From: Metaphire vulgaris
Taxonomy: Eukaryota > Annelida > Clitellata > Crassiclitellata > Megascolecidae
Reading direction: 5' to 3'
Assembly: GCA_018105865.1 (NCBI GenBank)
Contig: CM030832.1
Coordinates: 27,974,086 to 28,038,085, forward strand
Length of the DNA stretch: 64,000 bases
The notes below the pieces were generated by a model. The model was given only the letters and a program-made list of their open reading frames with translations, was not told the DNA's origin and ran no database searches. Positions within the stretch are counted from its first letter, which is position 1. Each line of letters starts with the position of its first letter. Shown here in pieces: positions 32,871 to 44,300 of the stretch. Made by a program: the position numbers and the translations under genes.

Positions 32871-33214
32871 TCAATGGAAAATTCAGCATTCAAAAAATTG
32901 TTTTTTTTACACTTTGTTCCTTTTATGCACTTCATTCTGATATAACTTCTGGTAGCTCAGAAAAATGATGCTTTTTGTAATATTAACTAACTTTTATTTT
33001 CATTTAAAATTTTCTTCAGAAAATCTCTGTTACTGATCTTTTTTGCTATTGATTGATTTTGTTTAATGAGACCTGGCTGAAACCCCTGATTGCCATTTGA
33101 CCTGGCTCTAATTGGATGTTTATGAGACTGTTGTTTGTGAAAACAATATTTGCACCATCGGCTGAACGTGCCCTGGGCATTATGATAGTGGCGCTATAGA
33201 GCAGCAGCAGAACC

Positions 33215-33925
33215 TCTTGAGGGCAGAATCAGTCAGAAGAAGCGCACTGCAAAATAGCAGCCAAAGAGATTCAAGTATCCTTTGATCCAAACTGTCCACT
33301 ATTAGTGCACTGGGATGGGAAAATGTTGACTGCTTTAATGTCGAAAGAAGTAGTTGATCGCCTTGCAGTTCTGGTGTCTGGAGATGGAATAATGAAGCTG
33401 TTGGGTTGCCAACATTGCCAAATGGTACCGGACAAGCAGATGCGACTGCAGTGTTTAATTCTTCAGAATGGAACCTTTTTTGCTTGTCAAAGCCACAACA
33501 CAGTTTGGAGAGTTGATAACGTTTTTTGCCATGTCAGAACTAATCGTGACTGTTTTGGAGAGTTGAAAACGTTTTTTCCTTGTCAGAGACTTTTTAAAAT
33601 GGAGATTGGTTCTCGGAACAATTCTGTTTTTTTGCTTGTCAGACTTTCAGCCCAGAATTGAGGCTTCTGCAGCTGTCACTTATATTTCTCGGAGCAGAGT
33701 GCAGTACAGACCTTTTTCTCTGGATGGCAAAACTGATCTGCTGTTTAAAGATATTCCTGTTCCGCTCCCAGTTCCGAATAACTGCACTTTCATCTCTGGG
33801 CCATTTCAACACTTTTGTACTGAAGGTCTATTTGAAGGCCTGGTTTGCGCCATCTGCTCCACAGAATGATCTGCAGCTACTCTGTGACTTGAGAGCTACA
33901 AGAAAATACACACTGGCTATAGAAG
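33215..33925 (+). pseudogene. Broken transposon-type protein (HWDGK family)
   Basis: LVHWDGKMLTALMSKEVVDR then AVLVSGDGIMKLLG, and after a frameshift LPNGTGQADATAVFNSSEWN. Further on VYLKAWFAPSAPQNDLQLLC. I recall these motif strings from uncharacterised, repeatedly copied proteins in cnidarian, arthropod and hemichordate genomes that look transposon-encoded; no family name can be given with confidence. A T-run module array (about 33474-33650) interrupts it, and the frame is broken at least twice, so it is dead. It lies within the 32188-35069 nest. Confidence 0.55.
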
Positions 33926-34050
33926 TTGATTGATTGATTTATATTAATAAATACACTGCACAGTATATACAGTAACATGTTATGTTAAAGTCGTTTTGAA
34001 AACTAATTAAACATTTAATTCTAAATGCCAAAAATGTGTGAGGCCAACAA
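33926..34050. repeat. Direct repeat, right copy
   Basis: Partner of 32753-32870: same TTATATTAATAAATACACTG and CAGTATATACAGTAACATG blocks, with a short extra TTAAACATT. Confidence 0.75.
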
Positions 34051-34189
34051 AACAACAGTTCATCGCATACACACTATTCAAAAGCAGTTGTCTGACCTCC
34101 AGACAGCTGTGCACATAAAACTGTTTCCTGACCAACTGGCCCATCAACAATGACTAATGGTTTGGGGTTAGGGCCGAGCGACGTCCATA

Positions 34190-34797
34190 AATTCAATGGG
34201 GTCCTGACAAATCAAGAGGACGCAGAAACAGTTAGGGGTCCGGCCATTTTTTCCAACCGCTACTGCACTGACTGCAGTTACTGTGTGCAGCAACAACAAC
34301 ATCTACGGACAAATGATTAACATTATGGCATTTTTGATTCCAAGTAAAAACTGTAAACTTCGTCACACAAAAAAATAAATTAGGTCATGCTAACCTTTGA
34401 CCTTTTTTGCCTGTCAGGGATATTTTAAATGGAGAGAAAAATTTACAATTTTCAAGAGGCAAATATACAATTTTTGAGGGATGTTGTTACGTCCATATTT
34501 TAGCGGATCTGACTTTTTGTTATAAATTAGGTCACGACCTTTTTTTGCATGTCAGGGATATTTTGGAGAGGAAAAAATAAAAAGAGGCAAATATACAATT
34601 GGGATGTTGTTACCAAAATCTGACTTTTGTACGCGTCATTTATGGACGACCCCTTGTAAAGACTTTTCGGAAGAAGGCGAAAAGGGGTCGGCCCGTTGTG
34701 ACGGCATATTTTAGGAGGGTCTGACGTTTAGTTACGCGCGTTACGTAGGGGGGGTAAAAAGTGCCTAAAATCGCGTTACGTAATTTATGGACGACCC
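34190..34797. mobile_element. GTCGTCCATAAAT-family MITEs, nested
   Basis: Left arm GACGTCCATAAATTC, inner right-type end ATTTATGGACGACCCC near 34640-34655 and outer one at 34781-34797. Modules TTTTTTGCCTGTCAGGG and TTTTTTGCATGTCAGGG. Probably two overlapping copies. Confidence 0.6.
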
Positions 34798-35306
34798 CAT
34801 AAAACCCCCTTGGCTGCCGACGAAAAATGTTTTTACAGTGTACATGCTTTTCCATGCATTTTTCATTTTCGGACGCGATTTTTGGGTCAAAACCCCTTTG
34901 GCTGGCTGCCGATTGAAAAAGTTTCTAAGTGCTATAGAAAACTGAAAAAATTAGAAAGAATACGAAGGTAACCTTTTTTGTTGCTAAAAAAAGAAAAATA
35001 AAAATTTTGCAAAGTTTGGTCACGATTGAAACCAAACCCCCCCTTCCGGAAATCCTGGCTACGCCAATGACTCCGAATATTTACCAAATGTCGCGGCTGA
35101 TCTAAAGAGGCTACTAGACCAGACTTTCAATAGCAGTCCTAGCTTGTCTTAAAATGTTGTGCCAACAAACTAGGTTTCAACACATATATAGGCCTATGGG
35201 GCGTAGCCACGGGGCCCTATTCTGGCTGCAATCAATCTATAGATTTGCGAAAACTGCTGAGATTTGGTTCAACAAAAGGTTACAAAGAAGTGAAAGATGT
35301 TGCAAC

Positions 35307-35466
35307 CAGGGGTATTTTTACACCCCTCCCCAATTTGAGACCGACACCCCCCACCCAATTTCAGCTATGCAATGACCTTTTTTGCTTGTCAGACTTTTTG
35401 GCAGGGGACCCCAGAATTTACCGACACCCCCCTCCCCCCAAATTGATAATCCTAGAAATAACCCTG
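35307..35466. mobile_element. hAT-like MITE (TTATTTCTAG family), 160 bp
   Basis: Left CAGGGGTATTTTTACAC, right CCTAGAAATAACCCTG. Flanks GTTGCAAC/GCTGCAGC (6 of 8). One module TTTTTTGCTTGTCAG. Confidence 0.75.
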
Positions 35467-35469
35467 GCT

Positions 35470-36380
35470 GCAGCAGTTGAATAATAAGAATAAAATACAA
35501 TTATTAGTTTTAATTCCACAGATACCATATCCACAATGATTTACCGTAGTCCTACAAATATCAAACTTTAAGGTCAAAAGCTGAACAATTTTACATCAAT
35601 AACATCAGCTGCAAATAAAATTGCATAGGTGTTCAAATATGTGATTTCTGGCTAGTTCCGAGTCCAATACGATGTGACTGCAAGCAATAGTCACTCAAAT
35701 ACATCTTGCTGCATAAGTTGCTGGAAAAATACAAACTAATTTAATATAATTGTGGTGCAAGCTGGTGTTGAATTACTGCTAAATACGAATTTTATTTCAC
35801 TACAAGATTTGAATTAATTAAAACCATCATGCAGTTAAAATACAATAAAGACACAGCTGACACAGACTTGCATAACATGGGCCCTTCATTCACACAGACT
35901 ACAAAATAACAGAATGCCTAGACTTGCCAAGGCTCAAAAGACCGTTTCAAAACTCAATTAACATGGAGTTTTTCTCCAGCCTTGCAAAGTCCATATTACT
36001 TGGGTGTTACCGGATTGTTATCAAGAAGCAATTTTAATTCTCAACATAAGCAAGGAAATCAAAGCTCAAATAATATGAACATCCAATGATCAGCACTAAA
36101 TGGCCAAGTTACTGCACACAAAATCTCAAACTAATGGCTCTCAAACAATAAAACCAAAAATGCAGATTTTATCAAATGTACTCACATAAGGACATGAACC
36201 AAGTGCAAAAACATCAGAATAAAAGACAGCTGTTGCTTATTCTTTCAAAACACAATCAATTTACCAAACCAACATAAAAGAACAAGCTACTCAAATCATT
36301 GGCCTGTTATCATGCGGCAGTCAGAGTCGGTCACATGACCAAAGACAAGTCTTAAGTGCGAGATGTTCCTCTGGTTCTAC
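35470..36380. other. No ORF; probably 3' UTR/flank of the minus-strand gene
   Basis: AT-rich, little recognised repeat. Lies directly downstream (minus) of the stop codon at 36383. Confidence 0.4.
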
Positions 36381-36382
36381 TT

Positions 36383-36513
36383 TTAGTTGCAAACGTCATT
36401 GCGGTCAACGCATTCTTGAACATGATCTTTATAGTCAGATTCAGAAACTACAATCTGACACATAGGACAAGTAATATTCAGCTTTTGAACTTTAGGCAAT
36501 GAAGAGTTGTATG
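36383..36513 (-). CDS. Terminal exon: UBZ4-type zinc finger
   Basis: Acceptor GTCGTTTTCAG, then 42 residues ending in VCN and TAA. The finger has Cys-X2-Cys and His-X3-Cys (CPMC...HVQEC), the spacing of RAD18/SPRTN/RAP80-type ubiquitin-binding fingers. Confidence 0.75.
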
Positions 36514-38292
36514 CTGAAAACGACCTATTAAGAAATCAAAAGAACACAAAACACAATACACAGTGTTTAGAAATTACTTCAGAATACAACAAAAATGCAA
36601 CCCTTTGTTACGCCACAAATTCCTTCACGGCTGATTTTAAACTATAAGGAAAACATAAAAGACATTCCATATTGCAATTTCATCCCATATATACAATGTG
36701 TCTGCTGTAATGACAATAACACCAGCACAATGAGCACACACATATCAAAGCTTACATTAGCAAAGTGGTGTCTTAAGGCACTGTGGGAAATCTGGAATTG
36801 GCCAGGGAGCCACAGGTTGATAAACTTTGTGAACCACTAAAGTAAAGTTCCGTAGTCGATTTCGAGTGTTGGGTTTTGCACAGGTCACTGGCAGCCTAAA
36901 GCTGTGCCAATTGCACATTTTACCGATTTTTCCCATTACCGATTGTTAGGCAACCGATTGTTTTGCCGATACTGACTATCTGCTGAATTCTCCAAATCGG
37001 GCGTTTTTAATGATCACGCAATCAAATATGCCATAAAGATGCAGTTTAAATGCACAAGTCTTCTATATGCAGGTGCAGTTCGAGGTTTGTCAAGAGACTC
37101 AATGCATACTGTGTGCTTAATCCTTCCCACCATTTTTATCTATGACAGGGGTGAATGGCTGAGTTGACTGCCAGAATCACGGCCGAATCCTAGGATGGCC
37201 ACTCATTCCAATATCAAACTGCTCTCATGTCTCCTAACTGTCTTGTTCAATGTGAACTGGCTCACAATGTCAAGCAGGTCTCTAACCTAAACAAGGCTAG
37301 CAGAAACCTAATAAACGATTAATGAAATAATTATTCAGGATGGCATCAGCAAATGTTTAAATACTTGCCAACTTCATATAAACATGTCTACGTACTTCAT
37401 AGTCAGCTGTTCGTTACCAGGCTTAATCTGCTTCTTTGAAGACGCTTTCCCAGACACAAAGTCAGGATCTGACTCTTTCCTAACACAAGGTAAAGAGACC
37501 TCAGATTAAAATTTTGAAAGTTATAAGCTATCGTGGTTGCAAGTTAACAGGTGAAAGAATAATTGGGTTGAATATCTCTTAACCAACCCTTAACCCTTTT
37601 GCCAAGGCATTCCGTGTAACCAATATGTTGTGAAGCCGAAATATCGACCTTACAGGGCCCAGAAAACAACCAGTATTATTCTTCACTACAGCATGTCCAA
37701 TTCTATTTCATGGACAATCCATCTACGACAGCTGCAGAGTACAGAAGTCTATGCTGAAAAGAGAAATCGATATGATCAACACTCACTGATCTCAGAAAGA
37801 AGGATAATGAAACAGGTAGGCCAATTTTGGGAAATATGAATGATATTCTACTAGGATGAGTAAGAAGTAGTCAAAAGTAAAATCCTTCCCAAGCTCTCAA
37901 GGTTAACCTCAAAGCTCATAAGGGCGGTGCTGATCTCCGTTTCCAATGCCCTCAGCCAGGTGACTGGTGTAGATTACATGATATGGGGCCAGTGTTCTCA
38001 TGCAACACGCCTGTTTACTCTGCAGATTAATCTGCTACTCAGTTGCTATCGCCATCTGGTGAAAGAAGGCTGAGTCAACCTTAGGACTCCTGGGGGCTTT
38101 GAACTCACAACTTTGTGCTCCATCATCCAACGTTGTTACCACTCTGCTAACTTCCTGCCCTAAGGTTGAGTGCTGCAAATTATCTGGAATCATTCATCTT
38201 AGGCAAGCACTTATAAGGCTGCTTAACTGCTTAACTTTATTCTTAGCACACACGATAAAAGTGAAATTGACATCGTATAAAAAATTACCTCC

Positions 38293-38345
<53 letters not shown>

Positions 38346-41300
38346 CTCAATCTGGCATAAATTATATATTACAGATGACACCATTTAAATTTAAGACTAC
38401 ACGACCAGCCTGAAAAATATTCACTCACCTTCTCCCCGTTTTCTTTCCATCGTCCACAAAGGGTTCCTCATCTCCAAATCAAATATTCATATCAATTAAA
38501 AGTCACAAAGTCTTCAGTAATGAGGAGTAAATACAAACTTAAAATAGAAATGTTTTGAAATACCATACCTACATGCTACTAACAAAAGACTGTCAGGCAG
38601 GATTCACTAGTACAGTAATATCTCATTAACACGACTTCAACAGGTTTCTTTGAACTCGGTTAACACTGAACTTCAGTCAACATGGATGCTTGTTCCTGTC
38701 TCATGAAGTCTATGTCAATGTGGTTTAACTGCAATTTATTTCTGTATTGATTACTGATAAAATGCAAACAATTACCTGAGAAGAAATCATAGTGTGGTCT
38801 CGAATCTTGGAAAAGTGAATTTCTAACAAATGAAAAATTTAACCAATGATCAAGACTGTACTGATGCTATTACCGTCAAGAAAAGCCTAACGTCATTCGA
38901 AACTGTCTGTACCACAGTCCATAGTGATTCAGAACTCAGTATTAGACTCTTGCCATAAACCAATGTCATCTAATCAATATCTTAATACTCTCTTGAATCT
39001 GGCAATAACCAAGCATGACTATACTGGTACTTTTTATATCAACATCACCAAAAATTCTACAGAATCAGCAGACTAATAAGCAGTTTCAAAATTGAATGAA
39101 ATCCTGTCAGTGTCTTAAAAGGCATTATATGATATCTGCCAATAAAGATGAGGACCCAAAGTATCACAGAAAGCCCCCATTTCTTAAGGAAAAGTCAAGA
39201 TTCACCCAAACCAGTTCATCTAAATCAAAAAGAGAATGGAAACTCAACCCCAAATTTCTCATTACAATGCAGACCAATGGTTTGACATCACAACCCTACA
39301 AGCTAATTCATCTATCATTCCTGGTGACACTATACTCATATTAAGTATATCAAGTTCAGCACCCATTCAATCCTTAAATTCTTGTCAAGTCAATATTGCT
39401 TTCAGACCCCAAAATAGAATAAATTAAAACATCAGAGGTCTTTTGCCCCATATACCTCATTTACAGATATGAATTTGGATGCAAGATCAAAAGAAAAGCA
39501 GCATAAAAAAGTAGGTGAACATTTTGCAATCAAGCAATACAATAAATCTGGACAATTCTTTTCTGCAATTCTAATTCTAATCAGCACCCCTATTTTTCAT
39601 TTAGTGGAAGACCAATCCCCCAACCCCACCACTTGGAGGCACCACAACAACGAAGCAATAAAACATATCTGTGCAATTCCTGTGAAATTTGCAAAATTCT
39701 AAGTATGTAAAAGAAAAGTAATGTTAATAGAAACAGCAAATCACAAAACTAGGCCTGAGAATAATTTCAACTAGCCTGCCGCTGGACGAGGGAGAGTTCT
39801 TTCTCTTTCTTGTTGTGTAGCTTCTGATGGAAGGTCTTCCAAGCACAGTGGATTGCAACACTTCTGTCTGAGATCTGTGGTCAGCATCTGAGATTGGATT
39901 AGGAGGCACCACAAACTCCTCATCTGAATCACACTCTACTATGATCTTTCGGTATGATTTGCCTTTCATAAGTCCTCCACTAGTCTGGTCCTTGCTCACA
40001 CCTTCCAATTTGCCTTCAAAGCTGTTTAGAAATTGGTTGGCTGGTTTAGCGTCACCTGACAAACGCGAAATCTCTCTGGTTGCTGTACTACTACTTTCCT
40101 CCGCTGTAGCAGCACTGTTGTTGTCCTTCACTTCTTCGGCATTGTTCTTGTTCTTCTTGATGGAGACACGTGGCACCTTTTTCAAGTAGTCTCCTGGTTT
40201 CTTCCGTTTTCCAGACTTTGCCTTCGAGCTCAACACATTGTCTGAATTTTCCTCGCTTTCCTTCGCGGTTCGTTGCTTGACAGACTTTCTTCTCAGAACC
40301 TTTGGTGGACCTTCCTCTGCCACGCCCCCTCCGATCTTCATCTGACGACTGTTTTGCAAGCGGCTTTCAATGTCCTCCTGCCTCCATCGACTGTCAAGGG
40401 TAACGTCAACAGTCTTCACCAAACTACCTCTGGCTTCCACCATTGACGCCTGGTCAGAACATCCCTCATCAGTATTTAAAAGACCCTCATTAGTATTTAA
40501 ATGTCCCTCATTTGCATTCTGTCCTTGTTCCGTGCCATTTATATCTAACACCGCTAAACCCTCATCAAACTCGGCCTCCAGATCGCCGAGGTCATTTTTC
40601 ACTGCATTTACATGACTCTTCATTCGAGTCAATCGCCTGTTCTTAGCAACCTCAATCGGAATAGGTTTTCCCCAAGGGACAAGAAGATTCCTGGTGGAAC
40701 TGGACTGTCGATAAAGGAGCTCTTCCATTTCGGTCAAATAACTCAAAATCATCTGCACACGATCCACCATACTCAATCCTTTCTGCCTACAGAACGATGG
40801 GCGTTTATCCACAACCTACGTTAGAAAACAACACAATAAATGTCTAGCAAAGAAATTTAAAAGCCCGTGAAATTAGGGCTGGGCTGAATATTCGCTTCGC
40901 ATTCACTTCAGCACCAAATAGTGAGCCCAATAGTCTATTCGCATTCGTCTGAATAGTGCTGGTCAAACGAATACGAATAGTGGTCACGTGACATTCAAAA
41001 TTTGCATATGGTCTGTGTGTGTGTTGTGTTTGATGACGTCGTATACAGTATACACTATTCGTATTTGGTATTCGTCTGAATACAGTAGAACCTCGTTATA
41101 TCGAACTCGCTTATATCGAACTCGCTTATATCGAACTCGCTTATATCAAAATCACGTTTATATCGAAGTTTGAGCGCCGGTCCCGCCAAAACAGTGTTAA
41201 TGATACAGGAATCGGATATATCGAACCTCGGATATATCGAAGTATTTATCACGGTCCCCTGAACTTCGATATAACGAGGTTCTACTGTAGTTCAAAACCC

Positions 41301-44300
41301 CTATTCGGCCCAGCCCTACACGAAGTGAAAGAAACTAAATGCATCATTAAAGTCAATTGCCAGACCTATCAGCCTCCTACAGAATGTGACAAAAAAGAAA
41401 TTAGAAAATCCAAATATGTATCAAGTCACACATTTTCTTCAAAACAACAACAAAAAACTTCATAAAGCCAAATAAATGAATCACAAGTACATGTTCAACT
41501 TCTCAACTTCTTCAAAACTTATGGGCCATCAAAAATTAACCAACTTTTCAACACAAAGAATAGCATCTAGTTTATAAGCATTTCTGGCAAGCCATATCTT
41601 TATCATTTACAAAATAAAAATGGTTCTGTGCTCTAGTATTGGCCCTCTTTCAAAACCTCAAGTGAAATTTGCATTTTGCCAAACAGTATTGCAGATGGTA
41701 TCGTTCAAAGCCTGAATTTAAATAATCAATCCAAGTCGAACTCTTGCAGAATTGAAATGCTAAATTGATGGAAATGATGTATTAATAACTGGTACTCATC
41801 GAGTATTTTATATTGCATCGAGTATTTTGCTGTATATCTATTTAATAACATTCAAATTAATGTAAAAGTTAAGGTTCACAGGTTATCTTAGGTATTTTTC
41901 AGGAAAATCTGACGTATGACCCCTAATGTTAATACGTTCCTGAAGCGAGGTTTTGAATCAGTTGGCCCTATCCTTTGGAATGCTCTTGACGCCAGTATGC
42001 GTGGCTTAGCAACTCCTAATTCTATGGCCCTCTTTTTGAAACGACTTAAAACTTATCTCTTTGTCAATATACAGTAATTTGCTGTGGGAGCGCTTCTGAG
42101 TGATTTTTCAGAAGAGGTGCTATACAAATAGTTTGTTACATTACATTACATGTTACATTACAACTTTATATTGGAAATGAGAAGTCCCCGATGGAAAAAC
42201 CCGAAATGGTCTGAAACCTTAGGAATTACAAATTCTTAAACATAACAAATGAGTTACAGATTAAACGATATCTAAATATGCTACTTGCTTACAGCTGATC
42301 ACTGAATGCTCACCTGAACTCGATATTTCCTGTAAAAGAAGTCAGAATAACAAAGATATTAATGGCAATTAACAACAGATCAGCCATTCACAAGAAATAA
42401 TAAAGCACGCTACAGTCTAAAAGTAAGTACACCTTGCCCTGGTCAGTATAACATGAAAAGAAATGTATTTCAATGTTATTGCTACTTGTTAGTACTTACT
42501 TAATACTTACCTTTCTTAATTCTGATATTTTAATGTCAAGAATACTTGTTAGGAAACAGTACTGTGCCCAGATCAAATTTAACCATCATCATCATCATGT
42601 TCTCTGTCCTGGGACAGGTTCAAGGCTCCATTGTTTAGAAGAAGCAAGATGCAGAGAGGAATGGAAACAATGGAAATTTAACCACACTGACTCAAAATAC
42701 TTGCTTAAGCTTGAAAGTAGTTTGCTCATATTCAAGGATATTTATTAAGGCAAAAACCACTACAGTTTTTGTGTCTTCTCAATGGAATAAACAGTCACCG
42801 ATTACAAAATTGAAATTCTAAAATGTAGCAAAATAAAAGTCCTATAAGCATTACTCCACTTGAAGTTTATTGAGTCGTACATATACCTGATAAGCTGTTT
42901 AGCAGGAGACAAGTAACTTTGGTCCCAGATAAGTTCTTTTCTAGATGCAGCTGCTGGAATATTCTGTTCCGACTACAGATAAAATAGCACGAAAAAATTC
43001 ACTAAAAAACTTAACTTCAGTAATCAAATGGACCCTATCCAGACTACTGTAATTTGCTAATAAAAGTTTCCCAAAAGAAAATTTTCATGCAATCAAATGA
43101 CCAAATGAAAGTGCAGGAAAACTATTCTGAAATTATCACAGCCGACAAAGTTGTCACCATCATATTCCTAGGCTAAATATGGAGTGGCAAAAATTTACAG
43201 ATTACAATGAAACACAAGGTGAACGAAATCACACTGATCTGTGGATCCAATGCAAGTAATCAATCAATGCAAGTATGCTTCATAAAAAAAACACCCTCCC
43301 CCATTATGCAAAAATTAACTTGTTGAAATTATCGTCTGCGATTATCACCACTAAATGCATGATGCAGACATCTCACTTTGCTTTCATCTGTCATTGTCTT
43401 GCTCCAATTTCCCAAATCAGAATTTGCGGCGCCAGCCGTATTTTTGGAAACATTCCATGCAGGGGCAGGATCAACGACTGAATCGTCTTTAATGACTTCC
43501 GTCGCCACTGCAGAAGCAGACTTAAGCCTGACTCTTTCCAAACTCGGCCTCATAGTAATTCTTCCAAGGGGCCCATCGGTAAGTTTCAAACAACCAACAG
43601 GAATTGAACATCGCAGAGATGAAGTGCCTGCTTGATGTTTTGACGACTCAAGAGAAGAAATCGGGTTTTCCATTTTTGTATTTCTCTCCTTCAGTTGGAA
43701 GTCCTCTTTTGACTGCAAAACCGCTTCCTAAATAAAATTGAAGTACAATAGATGGTAGTAACGCTTACTTTAAAAAATAACATCACAATTACAACAATGC
43801 ACCTTTTCTATCCAAATAAGATCTATTTCATGCTATGCAGTCAGGATTGAAATTAGATAAATCTAATGTACTACTACAATCCAGTGATCTAATGATGCTC
43901 CAATTGTTAACCAAATGAAGAGTGCAATGACTTCATAAGAATCACTTTCAGCTCACCACACAGACTTAAACAATTTTCAGAGTTTTATATTTAAAAAACA
44001 AATTTATTTCGTTTTTTTTACGTTGCAGACCATGTGACAATATAACATTGGCTGGATGTGATTCACAGGCTGGACACTAATAAATGTATACATTTGATAT
44101 ATAAACCTAATGTAACTGGCTTTAACTGTGCCCGTAATAATTCCTTTGTGCTGCGGTAAAACCAACCCCACTTATAAAATTAATGCAATAAATAAACACA
44201 GACGTTTTAGCACCTAATGCTCCATCATCCATGCATAACTAAGGCTAAAATTTGGCCAAAAGCTATGCCAGTAAAATACATGTGAACAGTTAACTTACAA

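Larger units (their letters stand above)
32188..35069. mobile_element. hAT-like MITE enlarged by nested insertions (2882 bp)
   Basis: Outer ends CAGTGGCGTAGCCAAG and CTGGCTACGCCAATG carry a perfect ACTCCGAA duplication. The first about 28 bp and the last about 270 bp (34798-35069) rebuild a normal ~300-bp copy collinear with 962-1277. Everything between (32216-34797) was inserted later near the GGTTTGGG/AAAACCCCC point. Confidence 0.85.
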
